Source: Ectobius pallidus (Eukaryota > Arthropoda > Insecta > Blattodea > Ectobiidae). From it: a stretch of DNA of 64,000 nt. The stretch covers positions 90,059,432-90,123,431 of the forward strand of contig CAXKWD010000009.1 of NCBI GenBank assembly GCA_964059195.1. The letters run 5' to 3'. Shown here one piece after another: positions 48,600 to 60,450 of this stretch (position 1 is the stretch's first letter; the number at the start of each line of letters is the position of its first letter). The notes under the pieces were generated by a model that searched no databases, was not told where the DNA came from, and saw only the letters and a program-made list of their open reading frames with translations. The position numbers were made by a program, and so were the translations under genes.

Positions 48600-48998
48600 G
48601 CCTCCCTCTGATGAGGGGTAGCTCGGTTAGAATCTCATATGGTGAGCTGGTCCATATGAGCTTGGTAAACACTTCACTTTCACTAAACTTCTTCCAGGAA
48701 CTCGGTGTGTAGGCTTCTCCAGACATCTCTGTTCTTTGCTACGCTGGACCAGTGTACCCCGGCACGCCTTCTGAAGAAATCTACCCACCTCGTTCTTGGT
48801 CTTCCTCTCTCCCTTTTGCCGATCCGCGGGTCCCATACAGTAGAGATGTTTCCCCATCTGGTACCTGGAAGTCTCGCTACATGACCACCCCACTTCCACT
48901 TCAGGCTGCATGCGCGCTGGGCCACGTCGGTTAGTCCTGACATCTTTCTCAGTCTTTCTGTTGAAATTCTGTCTCTGAGAGATATCCCCATTATCGCT
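48600..48998 (-). pseudogene. LINE ORF C-terminal tail, antisense (different family)
   Basis: An open minus-strand frame of 102 codons (48991-48683) reads MGISLRDRISTERLRKMSGL, TDVAQRACSLKWKWGGHVAR, GKRERGRPRTRWVDFFRRRA and AKNRDVWRSLHTEFLEE. This is the arginine-rich 'KWxWAGHVAR...GRPxTRW.D...DRxxWR' tail that ends many arthropod LINE ORF2 proteins. It is uninterrupted and less decayed than the 30.5 kb copy. Only the tail and about 80 bp of 3' UTR are present (severe 5' truncation). Confidence 0.85.
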
Positions 48999-50392
48999 GC
49001 AAGATTTAATTACGAATAAAAAAAAAATGCAAGATGAAAGTGTAGGTGGATTATGAAATGATTAAACTTTATTTTTATGTTTACTTAATAACATATTAAT
49101 GTGTAATATTGTTCAATAATAAGCCTATTCAGTTATATGTACAACAGCACGATATGTTAATGTGATGCATAAAATCACACGTTGATAATATTTAATTTGT
49201 GAGTAAGCTTTGTTTATTCATATCGTGTGGTCATTGTTAGGCTATCATCTTTACATCGCTAATTACCTTATAGTAATGTTCGCTAGATAGATTGCCCGGA
49301 AGGTTGCCTATGTACACCCTTATATTTTCGTCGCTTCCGCCATGTCCAGAGATTGCGTCGTTGCCGCAATAACCTCACTAGGTAGAGACTTAGGTGTACA
49401 AACTATCTGTATTTAGCCGGTTACTTGATGTCGATTCATTACCCACATAGTTTTGAATTTCGGCATAATTTCATTGCATCGTAAATTTTGACCTGGCTAA
49501 TAAGCCGAACCTACACGTCAAAATAAAAATAATTAAGTAATAAAAAAATTAAACACTTATTGGTGGCAGCTTATTATAACATTTAGGAATATTAAAATAC
49601 ATATTATTTCTTTTTTACTTGGTTCTGTAAGGCTGATAGTAGCATTATTTTAACATATTCAATTACTATTATTAGGATGCTTGGCATTTTCAACCTAGTG
49701 GCCTCCAGAGTATTTAATACCACACTTAATACAGGCACTAAACGGCGGTGACAGTTGAAAACCGCTATCCGGATTCAATATTGCAACTTCGTAATATTCG
49801 AGAATTGCAATAATACATAAACGTCAAAGAATCGTGAACGGAATATAGATACCTCGTTGTCCAGTTGATGGAAAATTGGCCCACCATGGGAGCAGGTCTC
49901 CCAGAATGGCGCCTCTCGGCTGCTGGTCAGCATTTTTCTTATTATCGAACTACTCTCTCAGCCGAAAACATCGATCCCGTTTTCACGGGCAGTAAATTTC
50001 AATAAAAGCGATAGTAAAAACAGCTGGACGCGTCAGTTTCAATCAAACCGTATTTGAGACGCAATTTAGCCACTTCTGTTTCTAAAGCGGAGACTTCTCT
50101 TCTCTTGTGATCCACAAATTTTAAATAATCGATCTTCATGTGCTGTGACCCACTTTTGTGACCAAAATATGTAGTTAATGGTATAAAATATAAAGTGACT
50201 ATTTAGCTTTTTAATCAGTGACCAATTCAGTATAAGAATATGTAACATTTTGTCCACTCATTTCTGTCGGAATTTCATTTAATCACTTACGTACACTTGT
50301 GTCTTATGTACAGTAAATCTGAAACATGTTATACTTTTGCATTTTTGATAAAATACAGTTAATCATTGAACTCAGTGGTTGGGTATAGACCA
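48999..50392. other. Unannotated stretch
   Basis: A moderately GC-rich patch at 49855-49990 (ccaccatgggagcaggtctc) has no open frame of interest. No repeat recognised. Confidence 0.45.
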
Positions 50393-50394
50393 TA

Positions 50395-50560
50395 GGTCTG
50401 TTCGCAAAGCTAAATCATGTAGGCTACTGTCATGTACCGCGACGCATGCGCACATTTCGAATATGCTGATATATGACATTGTGCGCATACTTTGCGCAGG
50501 GAGACCTACAATGTGCGCATGCGTCGTGGTCTGTGACAGGGATTACTTTTCGAACAAACC
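50395..50560. mobile_element. Short MITE with GG...CC ends and TA duplication
   Basis: Begins ggtctgttcg and ends cgaacaaacc; the inverted repeat continues with gaps to gacgcatgcgcacatt and aatgtgcgcatgcgtc. It is flanked by TA at 50393-50394 and 50561-50562, consistent with the Tc1/mariner superfamily. It is 166 bp with no ORF. The left arm has an extra 'tgtaggcta' not found in the right arm. Excision of such an element with a 2-base stagger would leave TAGGCCTA, the window's most over-represented octamer. Confidence 0.8.
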
Positions 50561-50562
50561 TA

Positions 50563-51484
50563 ATATAAGCCGCAGATGATCAAGGGGAAATAAGGAAATG
50601 ATGTGTAATTATATGTATGGTGAAACATTTGAAATCTCGTATAGTAGGCTACTATTAACAGTATTAATAAGATGATATTATGTAGCGCGACTATCGCCGA
50701 TAGTTAGACGATCGATATATTATAATATGGGCTATCGATCGTCTCCCCATATTCTATCTCGCTTAAAATGACACAAATAGCTATAGCCTATATATTATTT
50801 ATTTTAGTCGTTTTAATTATTCATTACATGTTAAATTTTGTGAGTTTGATAATGATACTAAATATAACTTAAGGTCCGGATTCTCTCAAGATAAATTAAT
50901 TATCAAATACCTATTCCTTATTTTGTCTCTTTTTATCGCCCTAAGTTCAATTGTTTTTGTACGTGAATTCGTATTGAAATAGCTTTATAGCTTCTTTTAC
51001 CTAAACGATTAATCGGACATAACCTCAACCTGAAGTTAAATATCTTTCCATTCCCATTCATCGATAATATGTAAAGAAGAGGGACTTCCTTCATTTAATT
51101 TCGTTAATAAAATTGCATTTTCAATAAATATTTACTCAATTATATGGCTATAGCTTCTATTAATAGTAGCAACAGCCAGGAAATTCATCTAAAAGTAATA
51201 CAGCTGATTACCGTTACGAAAAGTGTTGTTAATAACCGCTCGCAGCATGACCATCGCTTTAATAAATTGATTTTTCCCGATGGCTAAAGCCGATATGTTT
51301 AATTCATTTTAGTGGTTTTAATTACACCTTTTTATTACATGCTTAATTCTGTAAGCCTTCGCTATAACTCGAGACCCGGATTCTCTCAAGATTCATTCAC
51401 GAGCAACTTCTTTGCAATAATATAGGCCTACTACATGCTCTGTAAATCTACAGACATGGGCATGCCGTAGTTATGCATACATAA
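50563..51484. other. Unannotated stretch
   Basis: A small imperfect palindrome lies at 50700-50742 (gacgatcgatat ... ctatcgatcgtc). No gene recognised. Confidence 0.5.
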
Positions 51485-51485
51485 A

Positions 51486-51572
51486 TGTTATCGGCCAGGG
51501 TCGAGATCGAACCCACGACCTTCAGTATAGAAAACCAGCGCCAAACTCACAGCGCTACGGAAGCTGACCATG
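51486..51572 (-). repeat. tRNA-like sequence (possible SINE head), antisense
   Basis: Reverse complement reads gtcagcttccgtagcgctgt (box A-like), tttggcgctggttttctat, then gtgggttcgatctcgaccc (box B-like ggttcgatc). No closed acceptor stem is evident, so I do not call a tRNA gene. No second copy in the window. Confidence 0.55.
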
Positions 51573-52204
51573 ATGCAACGAATTACAGACTTTGGAGAGC
51601 GAAAATACATAATATATAGCACTGACCGCGTTTTGAATTCAATACTTCTGGCTGAGAATATTCTTCTCAAATTGGTTGGAAGTATTATATTCAACGATAA
51701 GAAATACGTGTCTATCGGGAAATATTTTCAATCAACATCTTACGTTGTCACAGATTTGTTGGGCAATTGGATATAGGCTATACTTCCCTACCCATTCGAT
51801 TATCTTATCCCATTTTTAAAAGACTGTACTTCACGAATTTCGAACGATTGTCTTAAACTGTCAATATGCACTGATTAAAAAATTGTGATACCTGAAATGG
51901 CGTAGGCCTACATTTACTCCTTGAAGGACTCTCTCTCCCAGCACGCTGCCTGCGAAATCGCTCGTGGGGTATAGCCCTCGTTTAATTCGATTTCCTATAT
52001 GGCGAAAAACAAGTAAGTTGGCCTGGAAGAAATCTGATCTTTCGACTAGGCCCATGTTTTTTTTTTTCTCCCCGCTGCCGATTGATGATTTGTATAGGCA
52101 AACTTATATAATGAACCCCTGGCCGTAATGTTTCTATATTTCAATATTCTTAATCTAAAGTCATTATGCCCATTTTAAAATACGTTTGTAATGCCATATC
52201 TTGA
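51573..52204. other. Unannotated stretch
   Basis: No gene recognised; an ORF at 51570-51776 has no domain. Confidence 0.5.
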
Positions 52205-52502
52205 CCGCCGGCGTGGTCTTGTGGTTAGCGTCGCTGACTACAGTTCCTTCGGCCCGGGTTCGACTTCATCGGATTTTTTCTGAGGTAGGGAGGTCTGGAA
52301 CGGGGTGCACTCAGCCTCGTGATTCAAATTGAGAAGCTACTTGATATAGAAGTAGCGGCTCCGGTCATGAAAACCACCATTAACGGCCGTTGGTGCCGGC
52401 ATGCTGACCACATGCCCCCAACCCTGCCATCTGCTTATGGTAGATGACGCAGCGGTCGGGTGGTAGGCCTAGTCCCTTCAGGGATGTAGCGCCATGGAGT
52501 TT
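52205..52502 (+). mobile_element. SINE family A, near-complete copy (tRNA-derived)
   Basis: The head cgccggcgtggtcttgtggt then tagcgtcgctgactac (box A region) and gcccgggttcgacttcat (box B) precedes the body ctgaggtagggaggtctgg, gaagtagcggctccggtcat, ccattaacggccgttggtg, ccacatgcccccaacc and cagggatgtagcgccatgg. Related pieces lie at 15580-15715 (antisense 3' part) and 28393-28490. It carries TAGGCCTA at 52462 where the 15.6 kb copy lacks the extra bases. Confidence 0.88.
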
Positions 52503-53215
52503 TAGTTTAATACCATATCTTAAATACAGTAATGTTGCGTTCTATGGATAGGCTAGTGAAAATGTTTTACTGCAGAAAATATCAGTAGCATTGTTATTTT
52601 TTATGATGTCCTTATTAATATGCGTAGCAAGAACTGAGAGGTATAATTAGATTACTTAATTGTTTATTATTAAATTACAAAGTAAATTGATGCGCTTACA
52701 CCGTTACTACTGCGATATAATCATAATAATATCAAATTTATTTAGCCGTTTAGTGTGGTATAATTGACCAGGTCTATAAAATAAATTAAGAAGATTAAGA
52801 AATAACAATACACAGTTTTAGGTAAAATTACATTTAAGTTTACGTAAAATTCAAACAATGCTAAAATCTAATAAGAAATTTCTTCAAGATAATTATAATA
52901 TAGCCTACTATAGGATTATAAATATGCAAAATTTCAATATTCGTCTTAAACTAATTAAACGATGTGCTTAACAAATTCTATCAGAAAGTGCGTTGATTAG
53001 TACATACCTGATTAACTGAGGGGAAACGTTTTAGTCCCCATCCACTGATGTGACTTATGAAACCTGCTCTTCATGTTCAGTGTCACGTCGAAACTGCTTT
53101 ATTCTGACGTCAAGGGCGACTGTAGTGGGAGACATTACCCCACCGCACAGTGGCACAATGTGCCACAGTTGCGCACCCGTGGATTAGTATAAGATACACG
53201 TAATTGAAAGTATTA
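52503..53215. other. Unannotated stretch
   Basis: 53040-53180 may hold more of the transposase-like remnant that follows, but no frame could be joined. Otherwise nothing recognised. Confidence 0.4.
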
Positions 53216-53216
53216 G

Positions 53217-53469
53217 GAGTGTAGAGTGGGATCCTCGATCCCCTGATTTAAATCCAATGGATTTTGCGATATGGGGGTACCTGAAGGCAAAAGTGTACGA
53301 GGTGAAGATCAGGGATGAAAAACATCTTCGAGAGCGAATTGTATCAGAGTGCCGTGCTGTTACGTCAAACTTGGTGTCCAATGTTCTACGGAACATGGGC
53401 GACCGTTTACAGATGTGTTTTGATTTGAACGGTTCTCATATTGAAAACATAGGCCTAATCACAGAATAG
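53217..53469 (+). pseudogene. Tc1/mariner-superfamily transposase, C-terminal fragment
   Basis: Reads DPRSPDLNPMDFAIWGYLKA with the third catalytic acidic-residue region (SPDLNPMDFAIWG), followed by KHLRERIVSECRAV, NVLRNMGDRLQMCFDLNG and SHIEN, then a stop at 53467-53469. The motif run 'PRSPDLxPxDFxxWGxLKxxVY...LRxRI...CxxxxGxHIE' belongs to a transposase group frequent in insects and distinct from the mariner copies at 12.9, 36.5 and 63.5 kb. The frame is open for about 80 codons. The N-terminal part is absent and no terminal repeats were found. Confidence 0.85.
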
Positions 53470-54543
53470 TATAATCCCTATGGTGCATGACTTCTGGCCC
53501 ACTCAGTAGGTAATACGATGATGAACTGATGATAAACTAAGCGTTACTGCTCCGATTTAGCATGTATCATCGTAATCAAGACACTTCAATATTTCTTTAT
53601 TTAATAACGTTTCGAAGTGCTTGGTGTAAATAACATGTTAGCATATTTTAACCTTAATTGAGCTAATATTTTTGGGCCGGGTAACATTTAATGTTTGCGA
53701 AAGTGAGTGTGTTTTCCTTCTGTTAGCCTTATTCAGTTAATTTTGAGGAGTAATTGGTTTTCACCCGATATAATAGTTATCGTTTGGATGGCATGTTGAT
53801 GTAGTTATTAGACCGACACTGTTCAGGCCACACAAGAGGCCCAGGCAACCAGGTGGCAGACGTTCAGGGTTCACAAAATGTGGGGCGCATACCTATGTTT
53901 ACGTTTATAGCTGACAATTATACCGAAACAACAAGTAACTTCTTAATAATATGGTAGATTCTAGGTCTGTTAAATGCATTACTTACGGAGTTCATTTCCA
54001 CGTAATAAAAACTCTTTACCTCATGACGCCAGCCGTTAAGCGGTTCGTACAATGAGGTGCGCGATCTCTTGCCTTGTAAAACTTCATAGTTTACAATTTA
54101 CTGTAAAAGCAGAGTTATGTCTATTATAATTCTTCAGGGTACAGTCATACAAAAAACTTATGTTAAGGAAGAAGAAATTTAATTGAATTTTGGAATACGG
54201 TGCCAATAGTCAGTATTGACTATAGGTCTACTGACTATCAGCGATAATGATTTAACGTAGGTATGAACTTACTAATTTAATTAATTAGTGGTAGTTATTG
54301 TTTTTAAAAGAATAACAAAGGAAGAATGTTTATGTTCCTTTTCAATTTTATTTCATATTTATTTTAATTGTTTTATTTAAACAATTTATTTAATAATTTA
54401 AATATTGTTATCTATCGGAAGTTCAAAAATGTACATTTGCTTTACTGTATTTAAATTCTCACAGAGTCGATTCACAAAGACTTTAGTGAGATTCATCCTT
54501 AAACTAATATCACACTATAATTCCGGAGGTATTAATTAAATAT
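53470..54543. other. Unannotated stretch
   Basis: No gene recognised. A SINE-like box B patch at 53860-53885 (acgttcagggttcacaaaat) is too weak to call. Confidence 0.45.
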
Positions 54544-54888
54544 ACATACGCACACTCAACACTTACACGCACACTCAACACGCTTACGCACACTCAACAC
54601 GCATACGCACACTCAACACTTATACGCACACTCAACACGCATACGCACACTCAACACTAATACGCACACTCAACGTGCAAACGCACACTCAACACTTATA
54701 ATAATCCTTTATTGCAACCAGTGGTCATAGTATGATGAATGGAGCTCTGGTAAAATATGTGGCAGGGGAAACAGGAGCACCCCGAAAAAATCTGCCCCGA
54801 CCCCATTTTGCCCACCAAAAATTCCACATAAATACCGAGATTCTATCCCGGGTACACTCAACACTTATACGCATATTCAACACACACA
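54544..54888. repeat. Minisatellite of 18-19 bp 'cgcacactcaacacttata' units, split by a SINE
   Basis: Units acgcacactcaacac followed by gcat or ttat repeat at least eight times from 54548 to 54698, then resume after the SINE (54853-54885: cactcaacacttatacgcat and attcaacacacac). The array is interrupted by the 54698-54852 SINE. Confidence 0.93.
54698..54852 (-). mobile_element. SINE family C, antisense, inserted in the minisatellite
   Basis: The reverse complement reads gtacccgggatagaatctcg (box B), then ggaatttttggtgggcaaaa, tggggtcggggcagattttt, tcggggtgctcctgtttccc and a tail ggttgcaataaaggattatt. It matches 44450-44505 and the tail at 44625-44645. The tRNA head upstream of box B is missing. 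It lacks the palindrome seen at 44.5 kb. Confidence 0.88.
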
Positions 54889-54889
54889 C

Positions 54890-54926
<37 letters not shown>

Positions 54927-54928
54927 GA
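54888..54928. repeat. (TA)n microsatellite
   Basis: Two TA runs separated by 'catata', directly after the minisatellite. Confidence 0.95.
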
Positions 54929-55060
54929 CTAATGTACACAAATACACATATACATTCAAATACGTGTATAGGCCTATGTGCGCCCATATACAAAATCTTA
55001 TATACAACACACAAACAACAAAAACACACATCTATACACACTTAACATGCACAAATATAC

Positions 55061-55091
55061 AAATTACACACACACACACACACACACACAC
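55061..55091. repeat. (CA)n microsatellite
   Basis: About 15 CA dinucleotides. Confidence 0.95.
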
Positions 55092-58000
55092 CATATCGAT
55101 GTTAATGTAAAAGTTTCTCCATTGCCTTATTTGATCTACGCTATGATATTTTCTTATTGACTGATACTGTATGGCTACACGGCAAATTATATGCTATGGG
55201 ATCTGTTCATCGACTGATTGAAAATTCGTTACATGACTCCAGGCAGGTGTGTTTTTACAGCTGTAATTTCAATTATAATGTAATATTTCTGAGCGATATC
55301 TTCATTTCCAAAGACAACGGCCCCTAACTTTCATTATGATCAGAAGAAAATTATTTTTTGTTCCGGTTATCTTCCTTTTGTAGGTTATGTTAACAGCTGT
55401 ATGGTAATGATTCCACGAGAGCGTGCTGGATTTTGGTATTAAAGTCTATGGAGTATCGTAGTGTTGCAAGCGATTTTAATGCAGAAGTCATATAATACAT
55501 TCTTAAAAACTGATGAAATACATTTTTCTACTCTTAAGCATGGGCAATGGAATTTTCTTGCTTCACATTCCGACTTGGAGTAAGCACCAAGTTTCTTAGC
55601 CCTACGCAAAACTGTGTTTTAGAGCTTAGTATGGTCTCTTAGCATGAGAAATTTGAAGAAAATCGTTTGAAAATTTTGAAGAAAAACGCAAAAAAAAAAT
55701 CTTGGAAAATAATAAAAGTCAGAGAACGTAGATTCATCTTATTTTGACATATCTCAAAGTATATTTTTAATTTATTACTTTTATATTGAGATTGAATGTT
55801 TTTTTAATGTTTTTAAGTCTTTCTAACTATAATTGACTAGGCTTAATAAGCCGATTATCTATTCTTAACATTTTAATATATATTCAACTCTATTAAACAA
55901 TACCTATTTATGACAAAATTCTGGGTTTCTATCTCTTTATTTGAGGGTATAAGGTGGACCTGTTTACAAACCTATAAGTTTTTTTTTTCACGTCACATCA
56001 TGTGGAGTAGTGGCCATATCACTTCCAAACTTATGTGGTTAGGCCTAAGCAGTGCTAGCTCTGGAGAGAACTAGAATGGGGAAATCAACCTTCATTTGTA
56101 ACAATTCTTGTAAGGCCTACAAGCAGGCCCACTGCGGTTTGGATTCCACGTTAATTTGTAGATCCTTGTAACTGTAAAACAACTTCAGTGGTCGTTATCA
56201 CAATATAATGGGGTCTGATCCACCCTCTAGCGGTCCCCATGATCGTTGATCGCCTCATGGCGAAATAAACACGCCCTAGGCCTATACATAGGAATAAGAG
56301 AGAAGAGAAGTTAGGAATAAGAGAGAACCACAACAGGTTTCAATATTCCTTTGTGCATCTTCTTTCTTCCTCAGGAGTTTGATTCAGGTAGGGATATGAA
56401 CTATTTCAGGATAGGAACAGGTCTGTGGATAATGTTACTGGGTCTCTGCTGAGTACAAAGGCCCATCGCTAGAGTTCTGACTAGTAGGCCTAATGGTCAG
56501 GGTCCGGATTTTGATGATCTAAAAATACTTAAAAGATTAACTATAAAACGACTGCAAAAATTAAAAAAGGAATAAAAAATTTATATGAAAAAACTAGTTT
56601 ATTAATCTGATTTGTGTCTATTCTACTCGTACATTTCTGGTATACTAACCCCTATACTGGGCCATGGGTCAGATATGGCACATAGGCCTACCAGTTTTTT
56701 TATCCATATACGAGTACTTATCAATTTCTATGGGTGGTCAGATATGTTAGACAGCCTAGAATAACTATGCAAGCAGAATTTGTCATCTGTCTTTAGAGTG
56801 AGGAACTAATTGTCTTGAAACTTTCTCTTGTGTTGTCAGCCATTTTCCTCAATTCTGTCTACATCAATAGTTGTATATTTTACAGTGAAATTTGTATTTG
56901 TGCTCTTATATTATTCCTGTGAAAACATTGATATATTTGAACATTTATAAAGATATAAGTTTGAAGGTTTATCCACCAGTGTGATTATAATCTCCCAGAA
57001 TCTAGTTGGGTCAGATATGGCCCAACATGCGTTTATGGTAGGCCTAAGCAATAGTCTATAGTAGCCTATGTATAACATAATTCTTGCTACTGAATGTATA
57101 GTAATCCGATTTCTTTGCGTTCAGTTTGTTTGCTACAACGAATGTGAAATACTTTTATTTTCTTCATCTGCAGTAAGAGCTATGGAGCTATAGCGAACGA
57201 AAAAGTTCTGGTATGCCAGATGGCATTATTTACGAGTAAGTTACATAAAATAATTCGCAAAAATGACGTGATTGTTTCTGAGACGAAACCTGTAGCTTGT
57301 CAGAAGTGCAATGCAATAATGTGCTTCAACAAAGAAGGAAATGTTTCTTCAAGTTTCGCGACGTCAAGAACAATGAGCGCAATTTCTGGCGATTGGGCCT
57401 CTATAATGTATGAAAGTTTAAATATTGTATACACTAAATTTTTCAGTCTTCCATATGTATCTTAATTTGTAATCCCCATTTAGTACATCTTCCCTCCTGA
57501 GGCTGATATCATAAAAAGATAACTGTTACTGCATACTGTGCCAGATAAGACAAACCCTGAATCCCTAAAAGAAAATCTGTCACATAAGGTTTGGATTTTC
57601 TTTACTATTCTTCCTGAACTTAGGATAATATTTAACAAGTTAGATTTTCCAAAAAATAAAAAAATAATGCATTAAGGGCTAAATTATATACCTAAAATTG
57701 CCACTGTTCCCTCCTAGATAGAATAAATCTGGTAGCTTAAGTATTACTATATGGACACTCTGTGTACGAGGTATAGGGTCTCCAAGAGGAAGTTTCAGTA
57801 TGGAAGACGATTATTTCCTTTAGAGGTCAGAGGAACAAGTGGTAAGCCGATCGCCTCGACGATTAGGTAGAGGAAACTAAGTATTGCTTGAACGTGAATC
57901 TACGACATTTATACGTCCTTAAAAATCCATCTACCTCTCCTAGGTTTGATTCCGCGACTTTCGGATCCAAAGGGGGGTCACGTTACCTCTACACCAGCCG

Positions 58001-58380
58001 TGCCCAACATTTTAGGTCTGTATATAGGTCTACTACAGGCCTATTATATTGGATTGTATTGTTCATTCTTATCTACCTCTAATTGGAGATTGTGCAAATC
58101 TGGGAAGTCACTTGATCGTTAATTCGTAGCCCTAGCAACAGGCTCCCCAGACTCGGGTAGCGGTGACAGAGGGAGATAGTGTGACTTACATGTTATTACA
58201 GATACCACAATTACAGACATTTTGGTGTAACAGTATAATATCTACCTCCATGTGACAGTGGCTTACATCATTTACATAAACACTCAATCGTACCGCATAA
58301 TTTTGATTACATGTCATCCTTTAACTGGAAACATAATGAAAGTTGCCCACTAGTGCAAATATTCTGATCATGACTCTTAG
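55092..58380. other. Long stretch without supported genes
   Basis: The ORF at 57220-57465 (plus, 81 codons; CQKCNAIMCF, TMSAISGDWASIMYES) has no family I recognise and weak composition. 56640-57020 contains two direct 'gggtcagatatggc' phrases about 340 bp apart. 57845-58010 has tRNA-like phrases. TAGGCCTA is unusually dense between 56040 and 57040 (five or six copies). Confidence 0.45.
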
Positions 58381-58825
58381 ATTATAAAAATGGTAATTTT
58401 TAGGGTTTTTTTGGCCATTTTCTCATTTTTAGGTTATTTTTAGAATATGTCATTATTTGAACTTTTTATAGTTATTTTAGGTCTTTTTTTCCCACATTTC
58501 GAATTATTAGGTAATTTTGGTTAATATAAAGTAATTAATTTCTTATTTTGTGTTGTTTCTCGCATGCATTTAGTTAGGCCTACATAGAATATTATCGGGA
58601 CTCTATTGTTATAATTTTAATTTAGATACAGAAAGGTATCGTAGATACGGCTTAACTAATTGTGTAGAATTGTAATTGTAGTGGACAAAGACAAATTCAG
58701 CATTAAAATTCCAAGTCTGCATTTATCGTGGTACAATATAAGAACTATTTATTCACACAATAATCTATTAAGATTATAAAATAAAAATTCTTATTTAAAA
58801 AACAAAACTTCATGAAGTTTTACAG

Positions 58826-59000
58826 AACAGAAAGGCAATTATTTTGACTTGTAACAATGCTTTAACTATTTGAACTTCCGCTGTTGACTTTCCGTCGGTC
58901 CAGATTGAGTCTATTACAGAGAAAAGTCGTTCAGCAGGTAAATTAATACCTGGAAGACTCTTAATTAAGTTAACGACATTATTTCGAGATATAAACAGAA
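58826..59000 (-). pseudogene. hAT transposase, C-terminal dimerisation region
   Basis: An uninterrupted minus-strand frame reads NVVNLIKSLPGINLPAERLF, then SVIDSIWTDGKSTAEVQIVK and ALLQVKI, ending in a stop near 58828. The pattern 'P...ERLFS......T..R..L......ALL.IK' is the C-terminal signature of hAT transposases (Dimer_Tnp_hAT). The upstream region (59000-59100) gives decayed fragments such as LSKYKRAIL. Downstream, 58380-58520 has repeated tttttagg/catttttagg phrases that may be the element's 3' terminus. The parent element's ends were not found. It may relate to the 'ttaggt'-rich hAT element at 60.45 kb (inference). Confidence 0.82.
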
Positions 59001-59100
59001 ACTATTTTTTCCCTTGAAATGTTGAAAAATCTTCTCATCTTATATCGCCTTTTAACCGTTGGCTTGTCACAAAATTGCTCGTTTATATTTACTTAGAAAC

Positions 59101-60028
59101 TTCCAGCGAAAAAACAGTTTTCTGAGAAAAAAAACCGGGACATATTCTGTATGGGCACAGCAATTAATTTAGGAGAATTAAACCTAATAATTCAATCATC
59201 TGACTTGTCCCCTGATTGAGTTTCATACTAGTAACTTATAGTGACCAGATCCATCTTGTCCCTTTACCTAAACTGCTGAGCTTAGCCGAGCGAGATTTGT
59301 TGCTTACATTGAATCAATATAAGGTGCCCCGGAAGCAACAGTCTCAGGTTTGAGGACCCGTCTTTCCTTCTAAATTTATAGAAATCACTCTCTCATGCAA
59401 CTCATCGGAATACGGAGCCCCTCCTAATAATTGTGTTCCACCTGGAACCACCGAGTGAGAGGGGTATACCACAAATCCTAACAGGATGGTGGCGTTGCTT
59501 CATAATGATTTTCCTTTCATGTAGGCCTATACTGTGGAAGGAATATAACTGTGCAGATTTTAACAGCTTGTTCCTTCGATAGAGACACACAACAAATTGA
59601 AGTATTTTTGTCTCAAGTCGGTACTTTTCTCAGAACAAAAAAGGTGTCCCTAAACTTTAATGATCTTGCATTATTTGATAAGTGTTGTTCGTACTGTTCT
59701 TTTCTTGTACTTCATCAGGAAACAATAAAGGGTATATTTTACGTTTGCCGTTTTTCAATGAAGTTGGTAGTTTTCGTGCAAATTAAATACAAATATTACT
59801 ATTTTGACTTCATACTCTATGAAGTCTGGCAACGTCAAGGCACGTACCTTCCCTTAAATAATATGTTTGTTTTATAAGAGTGACAGACAGGTTATTGCTT
59901 CCGCATAAGCGATCTTGCAGTGCGCTGTTGCAATTATCCGGATACTAATAATAATATTTTAGGCTTGTCTGTAGCCATGGACTAAGTTTCATATTTATTT
60001 TAACGTTACCTACTGAACCCTTGTCCGC
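59101..60028. other. Unannotated stretch
   Basis: The 108-codon ORF at 59551-59877 (plus) is the longest here but shows no recognisable domain. Its Tyr/Phe/Lys-rich C-terminal half reflects AT-rich DNA; I do not call it a gene. Confidence 0.45.
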
Positions 60029-60029
60029 C

Positions 60030-60240
60030 GCCGTGGGTGAGTTGTGTTAGCTTGACTCCCAGCCACCTGGACGTTTCGATTCCCGGCCCGGTCGGAGATT
60101 TTACAGAGATGTAAAGTTTCCTTCCTGGGGTAGGACTGGGTGTTGTGTCTTCATTCCCATCCCGCGAAAGGACCTGGCCATCCTACGCGGTATCATCCGG
60201 CCTAATGTACCTCAGTCGGGCTTGGAGATATATTATTATA
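60030..60240 (+). mobile_element. SINE family D (tRNA-like head)
   Basis: gccgccgtgggtgagttgtg then box B-like cgtttcgattcccggcccg, followed by a GC-rich body (ctggggtaggactgggtgtt, cattcccatcccgcgaaagg, acctggccatcctacgcggt) and a short AT tail (atattattataa). It stands out from AT-rich flanks. No second copy in the window, so SINE status is inferred from the layout. Confidence 0.7.
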
Positions 60241-60450
60241 AGCCACTCTTACTAAGTTTTGAGAAATTGATTTTACTATCTCTTTAAAACTACATAAGAA
60301 ATTTGAAAATATGATTTGTGTTCACAAATATGTTTAATTACATTCTGAAGTATCATTTCATAAAAAAGAAATCATATCAGCTTTGTTTAAATACATAATG
60401 ATAAATATCAAACTTTAATTTCTCAAAACGGAGTAAGGATGGCTTATGAC

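Noticed and set aside
50700..50745. Short palindrome around cgatcgatat
   Set aside because: Too short and imperfect to distinguish from chance in AT-rich DNA.
51486..51572. Possible tRNA gene on the minus strand
   Set aside because: Box B-like sequence only; no convincing cloverleaf can be drawn from the flanks.
57220..57465. 81-codon ORF with two Cys residues spaced like a zinc knuckle (CQKC)
   Set aside because: No second Cys/His pair at the right spacing and no family resemblance.
59551..59877. 108-codon ORF
   Set aside because: No recognisable domain, AT-driven composition in its second half, no neighbouring gene signals.
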